Below, piece after piece: positions 1 to 7,154 of a stretch of DNA of 15,529 nucleotides. The position numbers and the translations under genes were made by a program. Origin of the DNA: an uncultured Clostridia bacterium (GTDB lineage Bacteria; Bacillota; Clostridia; Oscillospirales; Ruminococcaceae); contig CANQOJ010000034.1 in NCBI GenBank assembly GCA_947625455.1, forward strand, positions 1 through 15,529. Direction: 5' to 3'. The notes beneath the pieces are model-generated. The model saw only the letters and a list, made by a program, of their open reading frames with translations. It was not told where the DNA came from and ran no database searches. The first letter of the stretch is position 1, and each line of letters starts with the position of its first letter.

Positions 1-962
1 ATACGCATAAATGCAATTCTGTCGCGGTGAGCCTTGTTCATATTCGCCTGTATCTTGAATATAAACGCGGAGAAATTCTCGTCAAACGGATCAACAATGC
101 CGTTTTCCGTTTTCCTCGGCAGCGGCGGCGTTGTCATCTTCAAAAAGTTTTCAAGAAACGGCTCAACTCCGAAATTCGTAAGCGCCGAGCCGAAAAAGAC
201 AGGCGACAGTTTCCCCGAATTAACAAGTTCCGAATTAAACTCCTCGCTTGCGCCGTTAAGGAGTTCAACGTCATCTTTAAGAGTATTGTAGTTGCTTTCG
301 CCGATAAGACCTGCAAGGTTTTCGTCGTTAAGGTCGGCTTCGTGCGAGGCAACTTCTTTTATGCCGTAATTCATTCCGTCGTTCATTTCAAACGAGATTA
401 TCCTGCGGCTTTCGCGGTCGTAAACTCCCTTGAAGTCCTTTCCCGAACCTATCGGCCAGTTTACGGGATAGGTTTTTATACCGAGTTCATTTTCAATTTC
501 TTCCAGCAAATCAAAAGGATTTCTGCTTTCCCTGTCCATTTTGTTTATAAACGTAAATATCGGTATATTGCGCATAACGCATACCTTAAACAGCTTTCTT
601 GTCTGGTTTTCAACGCCTTTCGCCGCGTCTATTACCATAACCGCGCTGTCCGCCGCCATAAGCGTGCGGTAGGTATCCTCGGAGAAGTCCTGATGTCCGG
701 GGGTATCGAGAATGTTTATGCAAAATCCGTTGTAGTTGAACTGCATAACGGAAGAAGTAACGGAGATACCGCGCTGTTTTTCAATCTCCATCCAGTCAGA
801 AACAGCGTGCCTTGTGTTTTTCTTGCCCTTTACAGCGCCCGCCATAGCTATTGCGCCTCCGTAGAGCAGGAACTTTTCGGTAAGAGTTGTTTTTCCCGCG
901 TCGGGGTGTGAAATGATAGCAAACGTCCTGCGGCGTTCTATTTCGTGATTTAATTCGGACAT
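1..962 (-). CDS. prfC: Peptide chain release factor 3 (RF3), N-terminal 320 codons, cut by the window edge
   Basis: RF3 is a translational GTPase that acts on the ribosome after peptide release and helps class-I release factors dissociate. The visible part holds the GTPase domain: P-loop SHPDAGKTT (residues 18-26), the G2/switch-I segment DWMEIEKQRGISVTSS (about 56-71), which is typical of RF3 rather than EF-G, DTPGH (86-90) and NKMD (140-143), followed by the start of domain II. The ATG at 962 follows AGAGGAA in the end of the upstream membrane-protein gene, with four bases between its stop and this start. The two genes are therefore one transcription unit and probably translationally coupled. 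RF3 is normally about 530 residues, so roughly 40 percent lies beyond the left edge. The frame is open to base 1 and looks intact. The identification is near certain. Confidence 0.97.
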   Translation of the reverse strand, partial: MSELNHEIERRRTFAIISHPDAGKTTLTEKFLLYGGAIAMAGAVKGKKNTRHAVSDWMEIEKQRGISVTSSVMQFNYNGFCINILDTPGHQDFSEDTYRTLMAADSAVMVIDAAKGVENQTRKLFKVCVMRNIPIFTFINKMDRESRNPFDLLEEIENELGIKTYPVNWPIGSGKDFKGVYDRESRRIISFEMNDGMNYGIKEVASHEADLNDENLAGLIGESNYNTLKDDVELLNGASEEFNSELVNSGKLSPVFFGSALTNFGVEPFLENFLKMTTPPLPRKTENGIVDPFDENFSAFIFKIQANMNKAHRDRIAFMR

Positions 963-966
963 AATA

Positions 967-2058
967 TTATTCCTCTTTATTTTTGTTCAGCATATTTTGT
1001 TCGGCATTGTAAATATGTTCGTTTGCCTCAAGCTTTGAGGGTTCTTCAATACCCTTGTTTTTAAGCGTCAATGTAAATGTCATTCCGACAATTATCGGCA
1101 AATAAAACGTGAAAATTCTCCACAGCATCATTGCCGTACCCGTATATTCTCCAAAAATCCCTCCGAAAAATCCTGCAAATCCGAGTTCAGCCGCGCCCAT
1201 TGCGCCGGGAAGCGGAATAAATGCCGAAATCATCAGCACAAACGCCTGATATGAAACTATCTGCAAAATTCCCGAACCCTCAAGACCAAAGCCTAAATAC
1301 AAAACGTATGTAATGCTTAAATACAGCGTCAGTTGTATAAACGTGAAGAAGCAGGACTTTATGATAGCGGGGATATTGCTTTTAAGGAACATAAAGTTTG
1401 TGTGAAATTTCTCAACTTCGCGGGTGAAATAAACTCTCTGGCGCATGGGATTTTTTACAATATGCATTTTAGCAAGCAGTGAAATTACCGCGTTAAGGAA
1501 TTTAACCGTGCCTTTTCTCCATACCGCAATACCCAACAGAAAGATTATAACGAGAGTATTCACCGCAAAACCTATAAACACAAACGGAGTAAGTCCCTTT
1601 TCCGACAAATCATTTCCAAATTGACCTATGCCTATGCACAAAGTAAACACCGAGTAAAGCGTAAGCACAAACTGATATACAATAAACCTTGACAACAGCG
1701 CCGTAAGAGTGTTTCCCAGCGGCACGCCGAATTTTACGAAATAATACGTCTGCATAGGCTGACCGCCCGACGCAAACGGAGTTATGCAGTTGAAATACTG
1801 ACCGATTATTGTGTCAAGCCAGCTGTAATAAAACTTTGTCTTTGTTTTCATGGCTTTCAGCAGTGAATGTACCGTCAGCGCCTCGCACAGCCAGTACCCG
1901 ACCATAAACAATATGCCCAGTACAATAAACCACGGATTTATCGCTTTTACAGCATTGAAAACCTTTTCGGGCTTGTCAAAAACAAACAGATAGACTATCA
2001 TTATAACAAAGGCAATACCGCATACTATGAGATTTAGTTTTTTGCCCAACTTTTTCAT
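967..2058 (-). CDS. Flippase-like integral membrane protein, lysylphosphatidylglycerol synthase TM-domain family (YbhN/AglD-like)
   Basis: A 363-residue multi-pass membrane protein with a short basic N-terminus, about eight hydrophobic segments and a charged C-terminal tail. Family marks of PF03706 (LPG_synthase_TM) are visible: the PFASGGQPMQ loop near residues 93-103, and PLPGAMGAAELGF near residues 283-296. This family includes the flippase half of MprF and stand-alone proteins thought to move lipids or lipid-linked sugars across the cytoplasmic membrane. There is no C-terminal lysyl-transfer (GNAT-like) domain here, so it is not a full MprF. A strong promoter lies just upstream (2090-2118). 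AGGGG precedes the ATG. The stop is four bases before prfC, giving a membrane protein-prfC transcription unit. The family call is good; the substrate is unknown. Confidence 0.85.
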   Translation of the reverse strand: MKKLGKKLNLIVCGIAFVIMIVYLFVFDKPEKVFNAVKAINPWFIVLGILFMVGYWLCEALTVHSLLKAMKTKTKFYYSWLDTIIGQYFNCITPFASGGQPMQTYYFVKFGVPLGNTLTALLSRFIVYQFVLTLYSVFTLCIGIGQFGNDLSEKGLTPFVFIGFAVNTLVIIFLLGIAVWRKGTVKFLNAVISLLAKMHIVKNPMRQRVYFTREVEKFHTNFMFLKSNIPAIIKSCFFTFIQLTLYLSITYVLYLGFGLEGSGILQIVSYQAFVLMISAFIPLPGAMGAAELGFAGFFGGIFGEYTGTAMMLWRIFTFYLPIIVGMTFTLTLKNKGIEEPSKLEANEHIYNAEQNMLNKNKEE

Positions 2059-2089
2059 AATTTACCCCTTTTATACACATACTTATACT

Positions 2090-2118
2090 ATTATAAAAAA
2101 AAATTCCCTGCTTGTCAA
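2090..2118 (-). promoter_or_regulatory. Consensus sigma-A promoter for the flippase-like gene and prfC
   Basis: On the minus strand TTGACA (2118-2113) is followed by exactly 17 bases and then TATAAT (2095-2090). Both hexamers match the consensus perfectly. The predicted start is near 2083, leaving a leader of about 25 bases before the ATG at 2058. Confidence 0.85.
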
Positions 2119-2148
2119 GGCTTTTCTTCCAAATTCTATTAAAATTAC

Positions 2149-2177
2149 TTGACAAAATCTGTGTTTGGTGTTATAAT
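2149..2177 (+). promoter_or_regulatory. Consensus sigma-A promoter for aspS
   Basis: TTGACA (2149-2154), a 17-base spacer, TATAAT (2172-2177). It is divergent from the promoter at 2090-2118, with about 30 bases between the two -35 boxes. Its position rules out any aspS start upstream of it and supports the ATG at 2211. Confidence 0.85.
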
Positions 2178-2210
2178 AAGATGTTGAATTATTGCGAAAG
2201 GGTGAAGGCA

Positions 2211-3983
2211 ATGTTTATTGAAAATGAATACAGAACCGCTTACTGCAGCGGTTTTAGTGAAAATGACATAGGCAAAAAGGTGAGGGCGGCAGGCTGGGTT
2301 GAAAATATCCGCGACCATGGCGGAATTATGTTTGTCGACCTGCGCGACCATTACGGCGAGGTTCAGATCGTTTTCCACAACGAAAGTCTGCTTGAGGGCA
2401 TTCACAAGGAATGTGCGGTATCCGTTACGGGTACGGTTTTAAAGCGCGACGAAAGCACATATAACGATAAAATAGAAACGGGAACTATTGAAATTGAAGC
2501 TGAAGAAGTTCGTATTCTCGGAAAAGTTACGGAACAGCTTCCGTTTGAAGTTGCTACTTCCCGCGAAACAAGAGAGGACGTAAGGCTTAAATACCGTTAT
2601 CTTGATTTGCGCAATAAGAAAATGCACGACAATATCGTACTGCGTTCGGAGATTATTGCGTTTTTGCGTGATAAGATGCGCGAAATGGGATTTATAGAAC
2701 TTCAGACGCCCATTCTGTCAACTTCTTCGCCTGAGGGTGCGAGAGATTACCTTATCCCCAGCCGTAAACATCACGGAAAGTTTTATGCGTTACCGCAGGC
2801 GCCCCAGATTTTCAAGCAGATATATATGGTTTCGGGATTTGACAGGTATTTCCAGATCGCGCCGTGTTTCCGCGACGAGGACGCGAGGGCTGACCGTTCG
2901 CCGGGAGAGTTTTATCAGCTTGACTTTGAGATGAGTTTTGCGACGCAGGAAGATGTGTTTAAGGTTGCGGAGGAAGTTCTTTCGACGGTATTTACAAAGT
3001 TCTCGGACAAAAAGGTAAGTTCCGCGCCGTTCAGAAGAATTACATTTGCCGAGTCAATGCTGAATTACGGCACTGACAAGCCCGATTTGCGCAATCCGCT
3101 TATTATCAAGGAATTGTCGGATTTGTTTGTTGACAGCGATTTCAAGCCTTTCGCAAACAAATGCGTGCGCGGTATAAGAGTTCCTCAAATGGCTTCGCAG
3201 ACCAAGAGTTTCTTTAAGAATATGGAGGAATTTGCCGTAAACGAAGTCGGAATGAAAGGGCTTGGCTACTTTAAGGTTGAAGACGGCGAAAACGGCAAAT
3301 TCAAGTACAACGGTCCTATTGACAAGTTTTTGAATGACGCGCAGAGAGATGAACTTGCAAAACGCTGTGAACTTGAAGTCGGAGATGTTTTGTACTTTAT
3401 TGCGGATACTCCGAAAAATGCGCCTAAGTTTGCAGGGCAGATACGCACTGAAGTTGCAAAGAGAATGAAGCTGATTGACGAAAGCAGATTTGAACTGTGC
3501 TTTATCGTTGATTTTCCTATGTATGAACTTGACGAGGAAACGGGAAAGATTATCTTCACGCACAATCCTTTCTCAATGCCTCAGGGCGGGCTTGACGCGC
3601 TTTTAAACAAAAATCCGCTTGATATTCTGGCTTTCCAGTATGACATAGTCTGCAACGGCGTTGAACTTTCGTCGGGCGCAGTGAGAAACCACGACCTTGA
3701 CATTATGGTTAAGGCATTTGAGATTGCTGGATATACAGAAGAAGATGTTGCGTCAAAGTTTGGCGCGCTGTATAATGCATTCAAGTTCGGCGCACCGCCG
3801 CATGCGGGCATGGCGCCGGGAGTTGACCGCATGATAATGCTGATTACGGGAGAGGAAAGCATAAGAGAGGTTATTGCATTCCCGCTGAACTCAAATGCGC
3901 AGGATTTACTGTTAGGCGCGCCTACGGAAGTTACCGAACAACAACTCAGAGAAGTTCATATCAAAGTAAGAAAACAAAATTAA
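2211..3983 (+). CDS. aspS: Aspartyl-tRNA synthetase
   Basis: A class IIb aminoacyl-tRNA synthetase that charges tRNA-Asp. The product is 590 residues, the usual bacterial AspRS length. The order is an N-terminal OB-fold anticodon-binding domain (about 1-110), catalytic core with motif 2 FRDEDARADR (220-229), the bacterial GAD-type insertion (about 290-420) and motif 3 GMAPGVDR (533-540), whose last Arg binds ATP. The reading frame is open further upstream, but those codons precede the promoter, so I chose the ATG at 2211, which follows an AAGGGTGAAGG ribosome site. The anticodon-domain loop reads RDHGG (34-38). A His at this place is a feature of non-discriminating AspRS enzymes, which also form Asp-tRNA-Asn. 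The terminator at 4001-4036 closes the gene as a single-gene unit. Confidence 0.98.
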   Translation: MFIENEYRTAYCSGFSENDIGKKVRAAGWVENIRDHGGIMFVDLRDHYGEVQIVFHNESLLEGIHKECAVSVTGTVLKRDESTYNDKIETGTIEIEAEEVRILGKVTEQLPFEVATSRETREDVRLKYRYLDLRNKKMHDNIVLRSEIIAFLRDKMREMGFIELQTPILSTSSPEGARDYLIPSRKHHGKFYALPQAPQIFKQIYMVSGFDRYFQIAPCFRDEDARADRSPGEFYQLDFEMSFATQEDVFKVAEEVLSTVFTKFSDKKVSSAPFRRITFAESMLNYGTDKPDLRNPLIIKELSDLFVDSDFKPFANKCVRGIRVPQMASQTKSFFKNMEEFAVNEVGMKGLGYFKVEDGENGKFKYNGPIDKFLNDAQRDELAKRCELEVGDVLYFIADTPKNAPKFAGQIRTEVAKRMKLIDESRFELCFIVDFPMYELDEETGKIIFTHNPFSMPQGGLDALLNKNPLDILAFQYDIVCNGVELSSGAVRNHDLDIMVKAFEIAGYTEEDVASKFGALYNAFKFGAPPHAGMAPGVDRMIMLITGEESIREVIAFPLNSNAQDLLLGAPTEVTEQQLREVHIKVRKQN

Positions 3984-4000
3984 AGTGTTTAGATATTACA

Positions 4001-4036
4001 AGAGCGTAAACTGCCGAAATCGGGAGTTTACGCTCT
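4001..4036 (+). terminator. Intrinsic terminator of aspS
   Basis: A perfect 12-bp stem (AGAGCGTAAACT, 4001-4012, with AGTTTACGCTCT, 4025-4036), extended inside the loop by CCG/CGG around an AAAT tetraloop. It is followed by GATTTTATT on the plus strand. It starts 17 bases after the aspS stop. The T-tract is better on the plus strand, but the hairpin could also help stop minus-strand transcription coming from the accessory block, whose last gene ends at 4060. Confidence 0.85.
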
Positions 4037-4059
4037 GATTTTATTAAAACAACACTTCC

Positions 4060-4182
4060 TCACTTACCGCAAACAACAAACTCCGATACGCCGTCATCTG
4101 CCAAAACAGTAACGCTGCTTCTTAATGTAAAGTCATAACTGCACCTACGGCATTTTATATGAATATGAACACTGCCTTGCAT
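4060..4182 (-). CDS. 40-residue zinc-ribbon-like peptide
   Basis: A short open frame with a good ribosome site: AGAGG, eight bases, then the ATG at 4182, which starts 15 bases after the stop of the preceding gene. The peptide has HIHIKCRRCS (residues 6-15) followed by a beta-like stretch ending in VVCGK, then TGA. CxxC plus CxxC is the usual zinc-ribbon pattern. Here the stop codon falls exactly where the fourth Cys would be (CGK-stop). The frame may be a truncated ribbon, a three-Cys ribbon with His6 or His8 as fourth ligand, or a TGA readthrough case. The evidence for a real gene is the ribosome site, operon position and Cys pattern; the function is unknown. The terminator hairpin begins 24 bases past the TGA. 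Confidence 0.5.
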   Translation of the reverse strand: MQGSVHIHIKCRRCSYDFTLRSSVTVLADDGVSEFVVCGK

Positions 4183-4197
4183 ACTTCAAACCTCTTA

Positions 4198-4632
4198 TTA
4201 TAATGGTTCAGCCCATCCGTCATTGAACAGCACTTTTTCTGTCAATTCGGGCAAAACCTCAAAAAGAAATTCATGTATTCCCCACCAGCAAGCCCCGTGC
4301 AGATTAAAATAAATGCCGTAGGTAAATCTGCCTGTCGCTTTGTCATAAGACGTCGTATACTTTCCCTGCCATTCTTCTTTAATGTTATCATGACGCCAGC
4401 GTATAGGCGGTATAAAATTCCTCGAAATATACTTGTCAATATTATCAAACTTATACTCGTACATCTCGTTCAAATCATTTTCATCAACATTTTCCAGAAC
4501 GATATCTAAAATATATTGTTTCAACAGCGGATTAGTTACCGCTAAATATTTTTCCTCAAAGAAATAACCGAAGTCCTCTCTAAATTCGGGCTTTATAATT
4601 ACTTCCCCGACGTCTGCTACGTAATAACTCAT
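4198..4632 (-). CDS. Unrecognised 144-residue soluble protein
   Basis: I do not recognise this family. The ATG at 4632 is chosen because AGGAGT lies five bases before it. An in-frame ATG 69 bases upstream has no such site and would run through the hairpin at 4653-4678. The protein has no membrane segment or signal peptide. It is acidic and rich in aromatic residues, with a Glu/Asp-rich helix (about 52-75) and a C-terminal Trp/aromatic section (GACWWGIHEFLFEVLPEL). This small acidic aromatic make-up is common among immunity and antitoxin proteins, but that is only a resemblance. It is the second-to-last gene of the accessory block. A weak internal promoter (TTGACG at 4701-4696) might add to expression. 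Confidence 0.7.
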   Translation of the reverse strand: MSYYVADVGEVIIKPEFREDFGYFFEEKYLAVTNPLLKQYILDIVLENVDENDLNEMYEYKFDNIDKYISRNFIPPIRWRHDNIKEEWQGKYTTSYDKATGRFTYGIYFNLHGACWWGIHEFLFEVLPELTEKVLFNDGWAEPL

Positions 4633-4652
4633 TTTTACTCCTAATAAATGTG

Positions 4653-4678
4653 TTACACCCATATGCTTACGAGTGTAA
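4653..4678 (-). other. Hairpin in the leader of the 144-residue protein gene
   Basis: On the minus strand TTACACTC and GGGTGTAA form an 8-bp stem (one T-G wobble) around a 10-base loop. It sits about ten bases upstream of the AGGAGT ribosome site of the gene starting at 4632. There is no T-tract, so it is not a terminator. It may be an mRNA-processing or stability element, or an operator palindrome. A second, smaller palindrome (GTCCC-CCAGA-GGGAC) lies further upstream at about 4726-4740. Confidence 0.4.
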
Positions 4679-4765
4679 TACTGTTTTAAATACCGCGTCA
4701 AAATAATTAGACGGATTGCGTATCTGTCCCTCTGGGGGACCTACATGAATTTTTAACATAAACGT

Positions 4766-4993
4766 TTAGCCTTTCAAATACCGCCTGTTGTAATAATAAT
4801 GCAGAACTTCATCAGCCTGTTCGTCAGTCATTCCGTCCTCCCCGCCTGTACCCCAGCGGACGTTCTGTTTAAACTCGTCAAGATAAATATCTAAATCAAT
4901 TGAATTTGACAAAACGGCGTTTTCAAGTTCCGTTATTGCGTCTTCAACTACCTTTGGAATAGGAAAATCAAATTTCTTTCTGATAAACTTCAT
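4766..4993 (-). CDS. Unrecognised 75-residue acidic protein
   Basis: The ATG at 4993 is chosen because AAAGGAG lies six bases upstream; the longer frame from 5035 has no such site. The protein starts MKFIRKKFDFPIPK and continues as a mostly helical acidic body. It ends with an amphipathic helix DEQADEVLHYYYNRRY. It has no Cys cluster, membrane segment or recognised domain. It directly follows the degenerate Fic gene, in the position where small partner or antitoxin proteins often lie. The VbhA-type inhibitory motif (S/TxxxEG/N) is not present: residues ITELEN have the wrong spacing. The function is unknown. Confidence 0.7.
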   Translation of the reverse strand: MKFIRKKFDFPIPKVVEDAITELENAVLSNSIDLDIYLDEFKQNVRWGTGGEDGMTDEQADEVLHYYYNRRYLKG

Positions 4994-5037
4994 TGTTTTC
5001 TCCTTTATAAATTCCAGACTGTATAAAAAGTCCAACC

Positions 5038-5745
5038 TCAGGCTTTATCGACAGCCTGAAATTCATCATGTTTTTTCTGTGCTTCTAAATCTATGCCGTC
5101 AATGCTTGTTTCATATACAAACTGTTTAAGTGTTGACATTTCGTTTGTTTCATAAAATTCAATCAGAAGCTTCATAAATTCGGCTTGATGTTCAATAGGT
5201 ACGGAAATGATACCGCAGCCGTTTCGTATCATTTCATGATTTGCCGCAATCATACTTGTACTGATATTGCCGCCGGAAAACATCTGCGCGCGCATGCAAT
5301 ACAGCATAAGAGTGATACAGCGCTCTGTCGGGTTGTCTATACCCATTATGTTCTTAAGGCTTTGTTTTATCTGAAATTCATCGGGGTAATCGGGTTTCCA
5401 AGACGTACCGCTGACTGAAATTTGAATATGGCGCAAAATGCCCGCATTTAAATATAATTGTCCGTCGGCGATATATCCGTTAAGTTTGCAGATGTAACTA
5501 AAATCCGTCGGATAGTCAACGGTATTAAAAACAAACTGCCAGGCGTGTTTTAAATTGTTGACGGCTATGATTTCATCAACTGTTTTGTTTGCAACAGAAA
5601 TGCCGTTGTAAATTGCGTCAGTTTCGGGATATGTCACACTAAACCCCTCTGACTTCGCGATTTTCCAGATATAGTCGACAACATTTCGCTTTGCGACAAA
5701 TAAATTCTCGTCAGCCGTAAGATTATATTTTCTGATAAAGTTCAT
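5038..5745 (-). CDS. Degenerate Fic-domain protein
   Basis: A 235-residue protein with the fold signature of Fic/DOC proteins. An N-terminal helical part contains EGFSVTYPETDAIYNG (33-48). NNLKHAWQFVFN (63-74) follows, then the core region with AQMFSGGNISTS (153-164), and ANHEMIRNGCGIISVP (168-183) as in Fic proteins. Active Fic enzymes transfer AMP or another phosphate-linked group using HxFx(D/E)GNGRxxR. Here His is Gln154, Asp/Glu is Gly158, the second Gly is Ile161 and both Arg are lost (Ser162, Met165); only Phe, Gly and Asn remain. Catalysis by the normal route is therefore unlikely. I use the ATG at 5745 (AGAAAGG eight bases before it, 25 bases after the preceding stop). A GTG at 5838 would overlap the upstream gene by 68 bases. 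Confidence 0.75.
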   Translation of the reverse strand: MNFIRKYNLTADENLFVAKRNVVDYIWKIAKSEGFSVTYPETDAIYNGISVANKTVDEIIAVNNLKHAWQFVFNTVDYPTDFSYICKLNGYIADGQLYLNAGILRHIQISVSGTSWKPDYPDEFQIKQSLKNIMGIDNPTERCITLMLYCMRAQMFSGGNISTSMIAANHEMIRNGCGIISVPIEHQAEFMKLLIEFYETNEMSTLKQFVYETSIDGIDLEAQKKHDEFQAVDKA

Positions 5746-5770
5746 GGATAAGCCTTTCTGCCGAACATCT

Positions 5771-7126
5771 TCAAACTTTTCTTCTCCGCAGCTGATGATA
5801 TGTCCTGTTAAATTCGCGGTAGTATTGTAATGCTTCACTGTCCGGTTTTGAGAATATTACTCTCTTATGGTTTATTATTTCGCATTTATCTTTCGGGAAA
5901 TTTCCTGTTACAAAACGCCCGCCGACTTCCAGACAACCGACGGCATTTTCCAACTCTTTTGACAGCAAACTGCTGTTTTCCGATAACGCTGCTGTTTCGT
6001 GAAGTTTTAAGTCAAACAAATAAGTCAGATGTTCATCAGGGTTTACAATTACAAGTTCTATTTCTTGTCTGCCTAGTTCTATATACCAAATACAGTCCGT
6101 TTCCCTTACGCAGGAAGTCATATAGGAAAACATATACGCTTCAAATGCCATAGCTAACTTTTCATCTTCTGATTTTTCGCCATAGACTGCGCATGCCGTA
6201 TGATATGCAAGCGAGGGGTTTACGAGATGAAATCTGAACTCTTCTTCACGGCGCATGCTGTAAGTTCTGACAATAATATCTGCTTTTTCAAGTATCTTTG
6301 CAACTTTATTGAACTCAACGGGGTGAATATAAGTTTCGGGATTTACTCCGAAAGCTGTCAAGGCATTTCTGTACTTTTCGTCTAATTTCTGCAATTGCAG
6401 ATATGTTTCATTTGTCACATTTAAACCGCATACGGACAAATACATTATAGTATAAACTATTGCTTTCAATTCTTCGGCGGGACAATTTGTAAGCCTTGAT
6501 AAATCATCAATTACTGCTTCTTTGATATACATAGCCGGACTTGAAATTTCCCGAAATTTAAACAGCCCGCCTGTTTTCAAAAATTCCGCAAAGGTATCTT
6601 TACAATATGGTTTTTGATAAATTCGGCAAAACTCCTCGTATGAGAACAAATTTACGTTCATTCGGTTTGTTCTGTAAACTAATTCGACATCTTCCAAATA
6701 ATCCAAAGAGAGCGTATGCTTTCCTGTTATAACTATTCTTTTGCCGTTTTCAGCAAGCGCTGATAAATAACAGCTTAAATCGTGACTGTCCTTTATCCGG
6801 CTGTATTCGTCAATTATAATATTTTTCTCTTTGACGTTTTTCAAAAATTCTATGTAATCCTGCCCGTTCATATCCTCACAAAGCTGTGCCTGAATATAGA
6901 TTGTATCATCGGGATTTTCAACAGCCTGAAGTATTCCGAAAGTTTTACCTGTTAAGCTAAGTCCGCAGATTATAAATACAAACGGTGATTTTCCGCCAAA
7001 GCAAAATTTGCGAATATCATCAACGAAATCGCGCTCGTAAACCTCGCTTAACCCCGTTTGTTTTATCGCTTTTTGCTTCATATCCGAAATGTAGTTTTTC
7101 AGCTGTTCTCCCGAAAACGTCAGCAT
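5771..7126 (-). CDS. P-loop ATPase with DUF4143/PD-(D/E)XK-like C-terminus (ATPase 1)
   Basis: A 451-residue soluble AAA_14/DUF4143-style ATPase. The Walker A is GLSLTGKT (55-62), Walker B is NIIIDE (102-107), and a sensor-like strand IVITGKHT (131-138) follows. The family-type segment MNVNLFSYEEF (156-166) comes next. The middle is helical. The C-terminal part resembles the restriction-endonuclease-like domain of this family: an acidic helix near 329-337, EIE (355-357), then the strand FDLKL (371-375) that supplies D-x-K. The nuclease-type residues thus look plausible here. The product of this family is usually not well understood; many members lie in accessory or defence regions. GAGG precedes the ATG. 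It lies 28 bases after the similar ATPase 2 gene. Confidence 0.8.
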   Translation of the reverse strand: MLTFSGEQLKNYISDMKQKAIKQTGLSEVYERDFVDDIRKFCFGGKSPFVFIICGLSLTGKTFGILQAVENPDDTIYIQAQLCEDMNGQDYIEFLKNVKEKNIIIDEYSRIKDSHDLSCYLSALAENGKRIVITGKHTLSLDYLEDVELVYRTNRMNVNLFSYEEFCRIYQKPYCKDTFAEFLKTGGLFKFREISSPAMYIKEAVIDDLSRLTNCPAEELKAIVYTIMYLSVCGLNVTNETYLQLQKLDEKYRNALTAFGVNPETYIHPVEFNKVAKILEKADIIVRTYSMRREEEFRFHLVNPSLAYHTACAVYGEKSEDEKLAMAFEAYMFSYMTSCVRETDCIWYIELGRQEIELVIVNPDEHLTYLFDLKLHETAALSENSSLLSKELENAVGCLEVGGRFVTGNFPKDKCEIINHKRVIFSKPDSEALQYYREFNRTYHQLRRRKV

Positions 7127-7154
7127 ATAACTTATCCTCTCTGTCAGTCAAAAT

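Noticed and set aside
27..911. Long plus-strand open frame of 294 codons
   Set aside because: It lies opposite prfC, whose minus-strand protein has all GTPase motifs. The plus-strand protein is basic, repetitive in composition and shows no domain.
3054..3563. Minus-strand frames of 169 and 93-99 codons opposite aspS
   Set aside because: They are antisense shadows of the conserved AspRS catalytic domain, with no ribosome site and no recognisable domain.
4001..4062. Selenocysteine insertion element after the TGA of the 40-residue peptide
   Set aside because: The hairpin is a long perfect stem with a T-rich flank after aspS, the standard look of a terminator. The sequence after the TGA does not look coding. 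Kept only as a low-priority check.
4766..4993. VbhA-type antitoxin for the Fic protein
   Set aside because: Only ITELEN resembles the (S/T)xxxE(G/N) inhibitory motif and the spacing is off by one. The adjacent Fic motif is also already inactive.
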